A DNA stretch of 7,316 nucleotides from Campylobacterales bacterium (GCA_015489185.1 WGAE01000076.1:1-7316), one strand, 5' to 3'; numbered from the stretch's first letter, positions 1 to 6,649 are shown. The notes: a model not told the origin generated them from the sequence alone. Made by a program: numbers and translations.

Positions 1-102
1 ACGATCATCGGGTTTGCAGCTTTCATGACATTGATGGCGACACTGCTGGTCAATCCGCTTTTGGAATTGATTACCAATTATGTCAAAGCGAGCGGATTTT
101 AG
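1..102 (+). CDS. nuoN: C-terminal end of NADH-quinone oxidoreductase subunit N (NuoN), partial
   Basis: Only the last 33 codons and a TAG stop are in the window; the start lies upstream. The visible peptide begins TIIGFAAFMTLMATLLVNPL and forms one hydrophobic helix followed by a short amphipathic tail ending KASGF, as expected for the last membrane helix of a polytopic protein. I assign NuoN, a proton-translocating membrane-arm subunit of respiratory complex I, mainly from context: in Campylobacter jejuni and Helicobacter pylori nuoN is the last nuo gene and pflA follows it, as I recall. The sequence alone would also suit other polytopic transporters. That the fragment is the end of a membrane protein is near certain; the name is an inference from gene order. 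Confidence 0.55.
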   Translation, partial: TIIGFAAFMTLMATLLVNPLLELITNYVKASGF

Positions 103-118
103 TCTAAACTTCTGCAAA

Positions 119-144
119 CAGGCGATGCCTTCGGGCGTCGTCTG
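119..144 (+). terminator. UUCG-capped hairpin after nuoN, possible terminator
   Basis: An 11-bp stem (119-129 with 134-144, including two G-T wobbles) closes on a TTCG loop flanked by C and G, the very stable C(UUCG)G tetraloop. It sits 17 bases after the upstream stop codon and before the next promoter, the usual place for a transcription end. No true T-tract follows: the next bases are AAAAACC and then a pyrimidine-rich CTCTTCTT. It may therefore be a weak or Rho-assisted terminator, or an mRNA 3'-end stabiliser for the upstream operon. Confidence 0.5.
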
Positions 145-173
145 AAAAACCTCTTCTTGAAATTATTTTCATA

Positions 174-182
174 TGTTATAAT
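174..182 (+). promoter_or_regulatory. Extended -10 promoter of pflA
   Basis: TGTTATAAT is a perfect TATAAT hexamer (177-182) preceded by the TG of an extended -10 element. The nearest -35-like hexamer, TTGAAA at 157-162, is only 14 bases away, too close for the usual 16-18 spacing, so the extended -10 probably carries the promoter. The expected start point, about 7 bases after the hexamer, falls on or next to the ATG at 189. This predicts a leaderless or nearly leaderless transcript. Confidence 0.6.
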
Positions 183-188
183 CGACAT

Positions 189-2519
189 ATGAAATATTTG
201 ATATATTTAATTTCTTTTACTTCTGTACTCCTCTCTTCGCAACTTGTTCTGAATCGTTATGAAGAGTCTGATCAAAGCGTGGACGTTTACCATCTGATCG
301 ATAACCAACCGATTGAGTGTCAAAAAGAGTATGGTGAAGGGTTTGTGCCGCTTATTTCATGTATACTTTCTAATCCTGTCAAGATCGATCGTACCCAACG
401 AAACGATACCTATTTTACAATCTCATTTCAAAACAACAAAGTCATTTTCAAAGCCAAAGCGTATGCAAAAATTTTACCGGTTAATGACAAACTGATCGAT
501 GCATCGGTTGTACGACGTCAGAAGTATTACAGACACTGGGTGATCATCGGTGCAAAAAAGGAACCTGAAATTTTTGTCGACAGAGGGAAAAAACGGTTTA
601 ATTTTCCACTAGAATTTACTAAAAAAGCACCGCCCTATATCGGATCACTCGATCTAAACGGTGAACCTGTGAAAAATAAAAAAGGGGCGATCTATCTGGC
701 AAAAATCAAGCGATTATATAAACAAAAAAAATATGATGCATTAATCAAACTGGTTGAACAGTATGAATCGATGCACCGTGATTCGTTTAAAAGCGATATC
801 GACCTCTATCGCCTGCGTGCACTTGCAGAACTGGCAGCAAAGGACCTTAGCATGTATGACACGCTCGAGACGTATGCTACAGCGTGGATTGATCAGAATC
901 CCTCGAGTCGTCATATTACCGAAGCGTATATGTTTCTGATTCGAAGCTATCTGGGCAGAGGGAGATTAAAACTCGCGGAAAAGTATTTGCAACTGCTTAA
1001 AAGCGGATTTGGCAATGATAAATATACGCAACTGGCACAGATCTATTTTGCAGAGACGATCTACAAACAAAAAAAGCGTCGTAAAGAGGCGCTGAAGATT
1101 TTTAAAGATATTCTCTTTTCGACAAAAGATATTCATACCGCATCCGTTGCGGCACGAGATGCGGCAAATGCATATCTGGACTTTGATGAACCGTCCAAGG
1201 CGAAAACTTATATTGAAAAGATTATCAAAAGCAATCCTGACTTTCTCAAAGAGGATTATCAAACAAGTTTTAAAATTGCAAAAAAGTTTGCCGCGTTTGA
1301 TGACTATGATACCGCATTGCAAATTGCAAAGATTCTTCAAGATGTGAATGATAAGCAATTTGGTGATGAACTGCTCAAGTCGTATGCCTACTGGGAAGAG
1401 CAAAAAGGTGACAGAGAAAAAGCGATTGCCCTTTATAACAAATATCTGAAAATCTATCCCAAAGGGAAAAACAAACCGTTTGTGCTCAGACATCTTGATA
1501 TGCTGATGTTGCTCAATGAAGATGCGAATTTAACCAAAAAACTCTCTTTTATCGATCAGGTTTTGAAACGATATACGCAGGCAGATATTCAAAAAAGAGC
1601 ACTGGAAGAGAAAGCAAAACTCTTAATCAAGTTGAAACGTTACGATGAAGTTCTGAAAATGCAAAAAATGCTTTCTCGATATAAACTTGATAAATATGTC
1701 AAAGAAGCGGCGGAAAAAGGTGCGGAGGAAGCACTTGGTAAAAAAGCATGTGAAAGAGCAGTAGCAATGATTGCCGAACACAATTTGACACTTCCGGCAA
1801 AATATGATGAACAACTCTATTTGTGTTATCTGGATACCGGGAAATTCAAAGATGCCAAAAAGCTTGCGGATCACCGTTTGCAAACCAAAAATTTACACGA
1901 AAAACTGCACTGGCTCTATCTGATGAGCAGACTCTATAAAAAACTGGATAAAAACAAAAAAGTAATTGTAGTCGGTGATGATATACTCAAACTGAGTCGA
2001 ATGCTTCATGAACCGAAATATGAGAAGATATTGTATGATATTGCCGAAGCTTATTATAACCTGCGAAATTACGACGACTTGATGCTGACCATTGTCAAAC
2101 AGATTGAAAAGAAATTTCCAAATGATTTACGCAATATTGACCTCTTCATGAAGGTGATACGATACGCCCAAAAGAAAAACGACGTGATGCTGCAGATGAA
2201 TTACGCAAAAAAGGTGCTGGATTTACAGAAAAAATACCATATTGACACCTATTCACCGAAAGTAGATATTTTGTATGCCCATACACTGATGAAAACCGGA
2301 CAGAACCGAAAAGCACTGGATGTCGTATTGCCGTTGCTCAGACGTAAACTCAACGACAAAGAGAAAGCCGAGGTACTCTATATGGCGGGAGAGATCAGCC
2401 TCGCATTGCATAAAAAAAGAGAAGCGATTCAATTCTTCACCAAATGCGGAGAAATTGTCCAGGATAGCAGTTGGCAGAAACTCTGTGCCGAAAACCTGCA
2501 GTTACTAACTGAGTATTAA
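189..2519 (+). CDS. pflA: PflA-like periplasmic TPR protein of the flagellar motor
   Basis: This 776-residue exported protein most likely corresponds to PflA (paralysed flagellum protein A), which in Campylobacter forms periplasmic spokes of the flagellar motor, binds PflB and is needed for rotation. Visible parts are: a signal peptide at about 1-22 (MKYLIY..., hydrophobic core, no strong AXA site); a region rich in predicted strands at about 25-147; and from about 167 to the end a long array of degenerate TPR helix pairs, for example around 398-425 (GDREKAIALYNKYLKIYP) and 728-755. Length and domain order match C. jejuni PflA as I remember it (about 788 residues, N-terminal beta-sandwich plus TPR superhelix), as does the position behind nuoN. 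All six cysteines fall in three close pairs: 44/58, 521/546, 753/766. ATG 189 is the only usable start; there is no upstream in-frame start and no ribosome binding site before it. A different secreted TPR protein cannot be excluded. Confidence 0.72.
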   Translation: MKYLIYLISFTSVLLSSQLVLNRYEESDQSVDVYHLIDNQPIECQKEYGEGFVPLISCILSNPVKIDRTQRNDTYFTISFQNNKVIFKAKAYAKILPVNDKLIDASVVRRQKYYRHWVIIGAKKEPEIFVDRGKKRFNFPLEFTKKAPPYIGSLDLNGEPVKNKKGAIYLAKIKRLYKQKKYDALIKLVEQYESMHRDSFKSDIDLYRLRALAELAAKDLSMYDTLETYATAWIDQNPSSRHITEAYMFLIRSYLGRGRLKLAEKYLQLLKSGFGNDKYTQLAQIYFAETIYKQKKRRKEALKIFKDILFSTKDIHTASVAARDAANAYLDFDEPSKAKTYIEKIIKSNPDFLKEDYQTSFKIAKKFAAFDDYDTALQIAKILQDVNDKQFGDELLKSYAYWEEQKGDREKAIALYNKYLKIYPKGKNKPFVLRHLDMLMLLNEDANLTKKLSFIDQVLKRYTQADIQKRALEEKAKLLIKLKRYDEVLKMQKMLSRYKLDKYVKEAAEKGAEEALGKKACERAVAMIAEHNLTLPAKYDEQLYLCYLDTGKFKDAKKLADHRLQTKNLHEKLHWLYLMSRLYKKLDKNKKVIVVGDDILKLSRMLHEPKYEKILYDIAEAYYNLRNYDDLMLTIVKQIEKKFPNDLRNIDLFMKVIRYAQKKNDVMLQMNYAKKVLDLQKKYHIDTYSPKVDILYAHTLMKTGQNRKALDVVLPLLRRKLNDKEKAEVLYMAGEISLALHKKREAIQFFTKCGEIVQDSSWQKLCAENLQLLTEY

Positions 2520-2529
2520 CTATTTTCGA

Positions 2530-2535
2530 TATAAT
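2530..2535 (+). promoter_or_regulatory. Candidate -10 element for the ilvE operon
   Basis: A perfect TATAAT lies 11 bases after the pflA stop and 27 bases before the ilvE ATG, preceded by a T-rich stretch (TATTTTCGA). No good -35 hexamer is found 16-18 bases upstream, a common situation in Campylobacterota sigma70 promoters. The predicted start near 2542 would give a leader of about 20 bases including the AGGA binding site. Read-through from pflA is also possible, since no terminator separates the genes. Confidence 0.5.
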
Positions 2536-2562
2536 CACCACTAAAAACAGACAGGACGGAGA

Positions 2563-3483
2563 ATGGAGAAAGCGAAGTATATATGGATGGACGGAGAATT
2601 CGTCAACTGGGATGATGCCAAAGTTCATGTGCTGACGCATACACTACATTACGGTAACGGTGCGATTGAAGGTACCAAAGCGTATAAAACAGTTGACGGC
2701 AGATGTGCGATATTCAAACTTCATGAACATACAAAACGTCTGCTTAATTCTGCAAAAATGACATTGATGGATGTACCGTTTTCTCTGGAAGAGTTGAACC
2801 GTGCGCAGGTTGAACTGTTGCAGAAAAACGAATTGTACGAAGGTGCGTATATCCGTCCTCTGGTCTATTTGGGATACGGCGTGATGGGGCTTTATCATAA
2901 AGAAGCGCCGGTAAATGTCAGTATTGCGGCGTGGAAATGGGGTGCATATCTTGGTGAAGAGGGACTCAAACGCGGCATTCGTCTTAAAATTGCTTCGATG
3001 ACACGTACACCCAATACTTCCGGAATGGGAAAAGCCAAAGCGGTTGCTAACTATCTGAATTCGCAGATGGCGAAATATGAAGCGGTTGAAGCGGGATACG
3101 ATGAAGCGTTGCTTCGTGACGATCAGGGGTATATTGCCGAGGCAAGCGGTGCGTGCTTTTTTATGGTACGTGACGGCAAACTGATCTCTCCTCCCAACGA
3201 TAACTCTCTTGAATCGATCACGCAGCAAACGGTAATCGACCTTGCGGAAGATATGGGAATCGAAGTGGTTCGCAGAAGAATCACCAGAGAAGAGATTTAT
3301 ATTGCGGATGAAGCGTTTTTGACAGGCACAGCCGCAGAGGTCACACCGATACGTGAAGTTGACGCCAGAGTGATCGGATGCGGTTCCAGAGGAGAGATCA
3401 CCGAGCGTCTTCAAAGTGCCTATTTCGATGTCGTTGCGGGTAAAAACGAAAAATATCTGAAACATTTGACATATATCAACTAA
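2563..3483 (+). CDS. ilvE: Branched-chain amino acid aminotransferase
   Basis: This PLP-dependent class IV (D-amino-acid-transaminase fold) enzyme reversibly transfers the amino group between leucine, isoleucine or valine and 2-oxoglutarate, the last step of branched-chain amino acid synthesis in the cytoplasm. Its 306 residues match the usual length (E. coli IlvE 309). The catalytic PLP lysine is K159 in GKAKAVANYLNS, aligned with the E. coli K-A-G-G-N-Y lysine. The GYIAEASG motif with E193 and the TGTAAEVTP motif at 254-262 are the PLP-ring and phosphate-binding regions, and the N-terminal HTLHYGNGAIEG is the standard substrate-side segment. Residues 197-198 are A-C where most relatives have E-N (usually SGENLF), possibly a clade variant. 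ATG 2563 has AGGA at 2553-2556, six bases upstream. It leads a tightly packed gene block and is 43 bases from pflA. Confidence 0.95.
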   Translation: MEKAKYIWMDGEFVNWDDAKVHVLTHTLHYGNGAIEGTKAYKTVDGRCAIFKLHEHTKRLLNSAKMTLMDVPFSLEELNRAQVELLQKNELYEGAYIRPLVYLGYGVMGLYHKEAPVNVSIAAWKWGAYLGEEGLKRGIRLKIASMTRTPNTSGMGKAKAVANYLNSQMAKYEAVEAGYDEALLRDDQGYIAEASGACFFMVRDGKLISPPNDNSLESITQQTVIDLAEDMGIEVVRRRITREEIYIADEAFLTGTAAEVTPIREVDARVIGCGSRGEITERLQSAYFDVVAGKNEKYLKHLTYIN

Positions 3484-3491
3484 ATTACATG

Positions 3492-3496
3492 AAGGA
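3492..3496 (+). promoter_or_regulatory. Ribosome binding site deciding the SPFH gene start
   Basis: AAGGA lies 6 bases before the second of two adjacent ATG codons (3503) but only 3 bases before the first (3500). Normal spacing favours 3503, so the first methionine is probably not used. The difference is one residue. Confidence 0.6.
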
Positions 3497-3502
3497 AATA
3501 TG

Positions 3503-4585
3503 ATGCCGGCAGATTTGAACGACTATTTTAATAAAAAAAACGGTAGCGGGAAAAACGACAAAAACAGCGGTGGCGGTGGAGGAAGATCGACTCCTCCTGA
3601 GTTTTTGAAAGATTTTAGTAAAAAAACGGGACTTTTGTATCTGTTGATGGCATTGGTTGTTTTGATCGTGATTGCTAAACCGTTTGTCGTCATTGAATCG
3701 GGTGAAGTCGGTATTAAAGCGACTGCGGGGAAATATGAGCCGGAACCGCTCGGTCCGGGCTTTCATGTCTTTTTGCCTTTTATCCAGACGATCAAAATCG
3801 TCGATACGAAAGTTCGTAGCATCAACTACACGACAAAACCGGCGGACAATATTGCACTTGGTCGGGAAACCGGGGTCAGAAACGCTTCTCCGATTACCGC
3901 ACTGGATAAACGCGGCTTGATCATTTCAATCGATATTACCGTTCAGTACAGACTCAGACCCGAAACGGCACCGCAAACGATTGCAACGTACGGTTTTTCA
4001 TGGGAGGAGAAGATTATCAATCCGATTGTGCGGGATGTCGTGCGCAGTGTGATTGGACAGTACAAAGCGGAAGAGTTGCCGGTCAAACGTAATGAGATTG
4101 CGGCACAGATTAGAGATGGAATTGAAGAACAGATCGAAAAGAAAAAGGGACATCCGGTCGAGCTTGTGACCGTCAATCTGCGTGAGATTATTTTGCCTCC
4201 GCGTATTGTTGAGCAGATTGAGCGAGTACAGATTGCCAAACAGGAGGCAGACAGAGCAAAACTGGAAGTAGAACGTGCGAAACAGGAAGCTGAGAAAAAA
4301 GCAGCGCTCGCACAGGGTGATGCCGACGCGCGCAAAATTCGTGCTCAGGGTGCTGCCGATGCCATCAAGATCGAAGCGGATGCAAACGCGTACGCCAACG
4401 AAGTGATCGGTAAAAGTCTGAATGCGGAAGTACTGAAGCTCAAACAGATTCAGGTGCAGGGCAAATTTAACGAGGCGTTGAAAGTGAATAAAGACTCGAA
4501 AATCTTCCTGACGCCGGGAGGTTCTGTGCCCAATATCTGGATCGATGCCAAAGATAAACAGAAGACAACATCGGCAACACATTGA
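3503..4585 (+). CDS. SPFH/prohibitin-like membrane protein
   Basis: This is a 360-residue membrane-anchored SPFH (stomatin/prohibitin/flotillin/HflK-C) family protein. Such proteins form large ring or cage assemblies at membranes and often modulate proteases such as FtsH, but the partner of this one is unknown. In order: a polar, Gly- and Lys-rich N-terminus with a run of five glycines at 23-27, recalling HflK; one membrane helix at about 43-58; an SPFH domain at about 60-235, opening FVVIESGEVGIKATAGKYE and containing LGPGFHVFLPF; and a charged Ala/Glu/Lys coiled coil at about 237-300. The tail contains FLTPGGSVPNIWID and ends in polar residues. No HflK or HflC partner is adjacent, so it may act as a homo-oligomer. 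I recall a comparable SPFH gene (Cj0268c) next to ilvE in C. jejuni. Its stop overlaps the hisIE start by one base, which implies coupled translation. The family is clear, the role is not. Confidence 0.88.
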   Translation: MPADLNDYFNKKNGSGKNDKNSGGGGGRSTPPEFLKDFSKKTGLLYLLMALVVLIVIAKPFVVIESGEVGIKATAGKYEPEPLGPGFHVFLPFIQTIKIVDTKVRSINYTTKPADNIALGRETGVRNASPITALDKRGLIISIDITVQYRLRPETAPQTIATYGFSWEEKIINPIVRDVVRSVIGQYKAEELPVKRNEIAAQIRDGIEEQIEKKKGHPVELVTVNLREIILPPRIVEQIERVQIAKQEADRAKLEVERAKQEAEKKAALAQGDADARKIRAQGAADAIKIEADANAYANEVIGKSLNAEVLKLKQIQVQGKFNEALKVNKDSKIFLTPGGSVPNIWIDAKDKQKTTSATH

Positions 4586-5313
4586 TGCAAACAGAGAAGA
4601 TACTCGCGCGTATAGACTGGGAAAAGAGCGATCTTGTCCCGGCTATTGCGCAGGATTATCGAAGCGGTGAAGTTTTGATGCTTGCCTATATGAACCGTGA
4701 AGCGTTACAAAAAAGTTTGGAAACAGGCAAGGCGCACTACTTCTCCAGAAGCAAACAGCGCATCTGGATGAAAGGAGAGACGAGCGGCAATGTCCAGTTG
4801 ATCAAAGAGATTTTTGTCGACTGTGATAACGATACCTTGCTTTTGAAGGTTGAACAAGTCGGTGGTGCGGCGTGTCATACCGGCAGACCCTCCTGCTTTT
4901 TTACTAAACTAGACACTTCGGAAGTGGTTGCCGATGCAGATGAAAAAGCGCTGGAAAACTACAGTATTGTCGACAAACTCTATCACATCGTGCTGGAGAG
5001 AAAATCTGCCGATCCAAAAACTTCGTATGTCGCATCGCTATTGGATAAAGGGGAAAACAGTATCCTGAAAAAGGTAGTTGAAGAGGCAGGCGAGTTCTGT
5101 TTTGCGGTTAAAGATAACGATCGTAAAGAGATTGTCTACGAAGCGGCGGATTTGGCATTTCATGTGCTTGTGGCTTTAGGTAGTAAAAATATCGATCCGG
5201 ATCAGATTAAACAAGAGTTACGCAGACGATTCGGTTTGAGCGGAATTGAAGAGAAAAAGATGAGAAAAGCCAATGCCACTGCACCTGACCGATCTGAAAG
5301 CGAGGATCATTGA
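4585..5313 (+). CDS. hisIE: Bifunctional phosphoribosyl-AMP cyclohydrolase / phosphoribosyl-ATP pyrophosphatase
   Basis: This enzyme performs the second and third steps of histidine synthesis: the HisE part removes pyrophosphate from PR-ATP and the HisI part opens the adenine ring of PR-AMP. The HisI domain spans about 1-115 with metal ligands visible as D79-C80-D81-x-D83 plus C97 (ACHTG) and C104, the expected Zn cysteines and Mg aspartates. The HisE domain spans about 128-225 with the MazG-like metal motif E166-E167-x2-E170 and E186-x2-D189. At 242 residues it is longer than E. coli HisIE (203); part of the excess is a polar C-terminal tail after GLSGIEEK that overlaps the next gene. I start at ATG 4585, which shares one base with the previous stop (TGATG); a TTG at 4582 is in frame but less likely. 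There is no good ribosome binding site, so translation is probably coupled to the SPFH gene. It is separated from the other his genes. Confidence 0.94.
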   Translation: MQTEKILARIDWEKSDLVPAIAQDYRSGEVLMLAYMNREALQKSLETGKAHYFSRSKQRIWMKGETSGNVQLIKEIFVDCDNDTLLLKVEQVGGAACHTGRPSCFFTKLDTSEVVADADEKALENYSIVDKLYHIVLERKSADPKTSYVASLLDKGENSILKKVVEEAGEFCFAVKDNDRKEIVYEAADLAFHVLVALGSKNIDPDQIKQELRRRFGLSGIEEKKMRKANATAPDRSESEDH

Positions 5314-5815
5314 TTATCTGCACCATCTGAGTCTGTATGATTATATTGCATACGGGTGGCTCGGTGCTTTTTTGATAGTGCTGATTTTACTTTCGGTTCT
5401 ACTTGCTAAACGCAGTCCCGGTTTTTCTCTCACTCTTATTTTGATTGTTTTGATTTTAATGTCGGCAGGACCGTTTGGGATCAAGTATTTGCTTGACCAG
5501 ACAGTCAGAAACGTAACGATTATAGATCGAAACGTGACGGAACTTCCCTTTTCGAAGAATCTGATTGTTTTAGGCAATATTCGCAACAACGGGAAAATTG
5601 ATCTCCGTGGGTGCCGTGTTTTTGTCGATATTGTCCGTAAAGATCAGAATAAATATTTGACGATGTTATATCGTCTCAAGCCGATACGAAAGATGATGCT
5701 GAAAATCGAAAAACCGCTCAAGCAGGATGGAATGCTACCCTATAAAGTTGTTTTTGACCATTTTGCATTACCGAAAAAGAGATATGCCGTCAGGCAAAAA
5801 GTGGAGTGTTTTTAA
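5273..5815 (+). CDS. DUF2393-type membrane protein, first of two tandem copies
   Basis: This 180-residue protein has no known function. It has two membrane helices (about 25-45 and 51-74) and a C-terminal domain of predicted beta strands (about 80-180). The domain carries V-L-G101-N-I-R-N105-N-G107 followed by C114, the motif shared with the next gene and typical of DUF2393, a family I know from Campylobacter and Helicobacter. Basic residues in the short loop (AKR, 45-47) suggest that loop is cytoplasmic and the C-terminal domain periplasmic, though the signal is weak here. The only two cysteines are C114 and C179, the penultimate residue. ATG 5273 lies inside hisIE and overlaps it by 41 bases; no start after the hisIE stop would keep the first helix whole. 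The family call rests on motif and context, without a profile search. Confidence 0.75.
   Translation: MPLHLTDLKARIIDYLHHLSLYDYIAYGWLGAFLIVLILLSVLLAKRSPGFSLTLILIVLILMSAGPFGIKYLLDQTVRNVTIIDRNVTELPFSKNLIVLGNIRNNGKIDLRGCRVFVDIVRKDQNKYLTMLYRLKPIRKMMLKIEKPLKQDGMLPYKVVFDHFALPKKRYAVRQKVECF
5803..5806 (+). promoter_or_regulatory. Ribosome binding site for the second DUF2393 gene
   Basis: GGAG sits 8 bases before ATG 5815, inside the last codons of the preceding gene. It supports 5815 over the GTG at 5806, which would overlap the binding site itself. Confidence 0.55.
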
Positions 5816-6342
5816 TGATACATATGACGATATGGCACTGGCTGACGATAGCGTTTTTTGTACTGCTTTTTATTGTATTGACGATTCTGTCCGCCAGAGA
5901 AATGCGTCTTAAAACGATGCTGACAATGATTTTTGCATCATTTTTACTGACCGTTACCGCGGCGGTGATCACACTGATTGTTTTGGATAAATATACCAAA
6001 AAGGGTAAGATACTCAGTTACACGACCCAACAGGATATGGCGCATGAAAGTGTTATTGTGCGGGGAATTGTTGAAAATAGCGGAAGTTATGAGATAGGGT
6101 ATTGTACGCTTGAAGTACGTGTTGTCAATAGCCCTGCCGGCAGGCGTGCCAGAACCTATTTCAAACCTACCAAGTCGTTTGATTTTATGGGAGATGTCGG
6201 GAAAAACAACAATGTCGTGGAAGCGGAGGAGGAGATTGTTAACGATTTGCTTCCCAAAGAACAGAAAAAGTTTTTTGTAAAAATACGACTACCCGGTAAT
6301 TTTGAAAATCCGAAATACTACCTGAGACTCCATTGTCATTAA
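5815..6342 (+). CDS. DUF2393-type membrane protein, second tandem copy
   Basis: This 175-residue protein is a diverged paralogue of its upstream neighbour, with the same plan: membrane helices at about 9-26 and 35-57, then a beta-rich domain. The motif R-G84-I-V-E-N88-S-G90 with C97 has exactly the spacing seen in the first copy, and the only other cysteine is the penultimate C174. The inter-helix loop AREMRLK is strongly basic while the N-terminus (MIHMTIWHW) is almost uncharged, so the N-terminus and C-terminal domain are probably outside the cytoplasm. It contains an extra acidic insert around VEAEEEIVND. ATG 5815 overlaps the previous stop by one base (TAATG), so the two proteins are likely made together, perhaps as partners. 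The biochemical function is unknown. Confidence 0.75.
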   Translation: MIHMTIWHWLTIAFFVLLFIVLTILSAREMRLKTMLTMIFASFLLTVTAAVITLIVLDKYTKKGKILSYTTQQDMAHESVIVRGIVENSGSYEIGYCTLEVRVVNSPAGRRARTYFKPTKSFDFMGDVGKNNNVVEAEEEIVNDLLPKEQKKFFVKIRLPGNFENPKYYLRLHCH

Positions 6343-6343
6343 A

Positions 6344-6649
6344 ATGTTTTTGAATCTACGCCATTTCATGATCGCATTTTTTATTTCCTGGGCGATCACT
6401 GTTTTGGTTTATTTCTTTCTTGGAATCGGTTTAAAAAAGGCACTTTTGGGATTTTTCTGGTTTCTTATCACTCCGTTTGCGGCGATACCCAATTTCCCGG
6501 TTTCTTTGATTGTCGTGATCATTCTCTTTCTGCTTTTTAGACGCGTGGGAAGCTGTATGCGTCCACAGTGGCAATGGATTGCTTATCTTTTACTCTTCTT
6601 GCACTGGGAAGCATGGGGATTTTATTGTAGCGGGTATGTTGTTGTATAG
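6344..6649 (+). CDS. Small hydrophobic membrane protein, possibly frameshifted near its end
   Basis: I do not recognise this 101-residue protein. It starts one base after the stop of the second DUF2393 gene, without a clear ribosome binding site, so it belongs to the same operon by coupling. Hydrophobic segments lie at about 8-29, 34-49, 53-65 and 78-98. The two basic clusters, K31-K32 and R66-R67, mark likely cytoplasmic loops. The last third is odd: it is tryptophan-rich (PQWQWIAY, HWEAWGFY). The overlapping frame from 6541 to a TAG at 6628-6630 encodes another natural-looking membrane end that ends LALGSMGILL. If one base near 6546 is extra, the real protein would be about 95 residues. The gene itself is plausible; its C-terminus is uncertain. 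Confidence 0.6.
   Translation: MFLNLRHFMIAFFISWAITVLVYFFLGIGLKKALLGFFWFLITPFAAIPNFPVSLIVVIILFLLFRRVGSCMRPQWQWIAYLLLFLHWEAWGFYCSGYVVV

Noticed and set aside
134..146. GTCGTCTGAA resembles the Neisseria DNA uptake sequence GCCGTCTGAA
   Set aside because: It mismatches the core, occurs once, and is explained as the 3' arm of the hairpin; the organism is not a Neisseria relative.
157..162. TTGAAA as the -35 box of the pflA promoter
   Set aside because: It is only 14 bases from the TATAAT, too short for normal sigma70 spacing; the extended -10 explains the promoter better.
2644..3465. Long open frame on the minus strand opposite ilvE (273 codons)
   Set aside because: It is antisense to a clear, conserved enzyme gene, has no ribosome binding site or recognisable domain, and its Arg/Phe/Cys-rich composition is typical of a frame shadow.
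3533..3540. Run of eight A near the start of the SPFH gene, and a similar run at 724-731 in pflA, as phase-variation tracts
   Set aside because: The runs are short, fit Lys/Asn-rich coding in an A-rich genome, and Campylobacterota phase variation usually uses longer G or C tracts.
3998..4582. Minus-strand open frames opposite the SPFH gene (194 and 130 codons) and opposite pflA (175 codons at 966-1493)
   Set aside because: They are low-complexity shadows of well-supported + strand genes, without start signals or domain motifs.
4582..4584. TTG start for hisIE
   Set aside because: The ATG immediately after it gives the usual TGATG overlap with the previous stop, and neither codon has a good binding site favouring TTG.
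5806..5808. GTG start for the second DUF2393 gene
   Set aside because: It overlaps the GGAG ribosome binding site, while ATG 5815 has an 8-base spacing and a one-base TAATG overlap.
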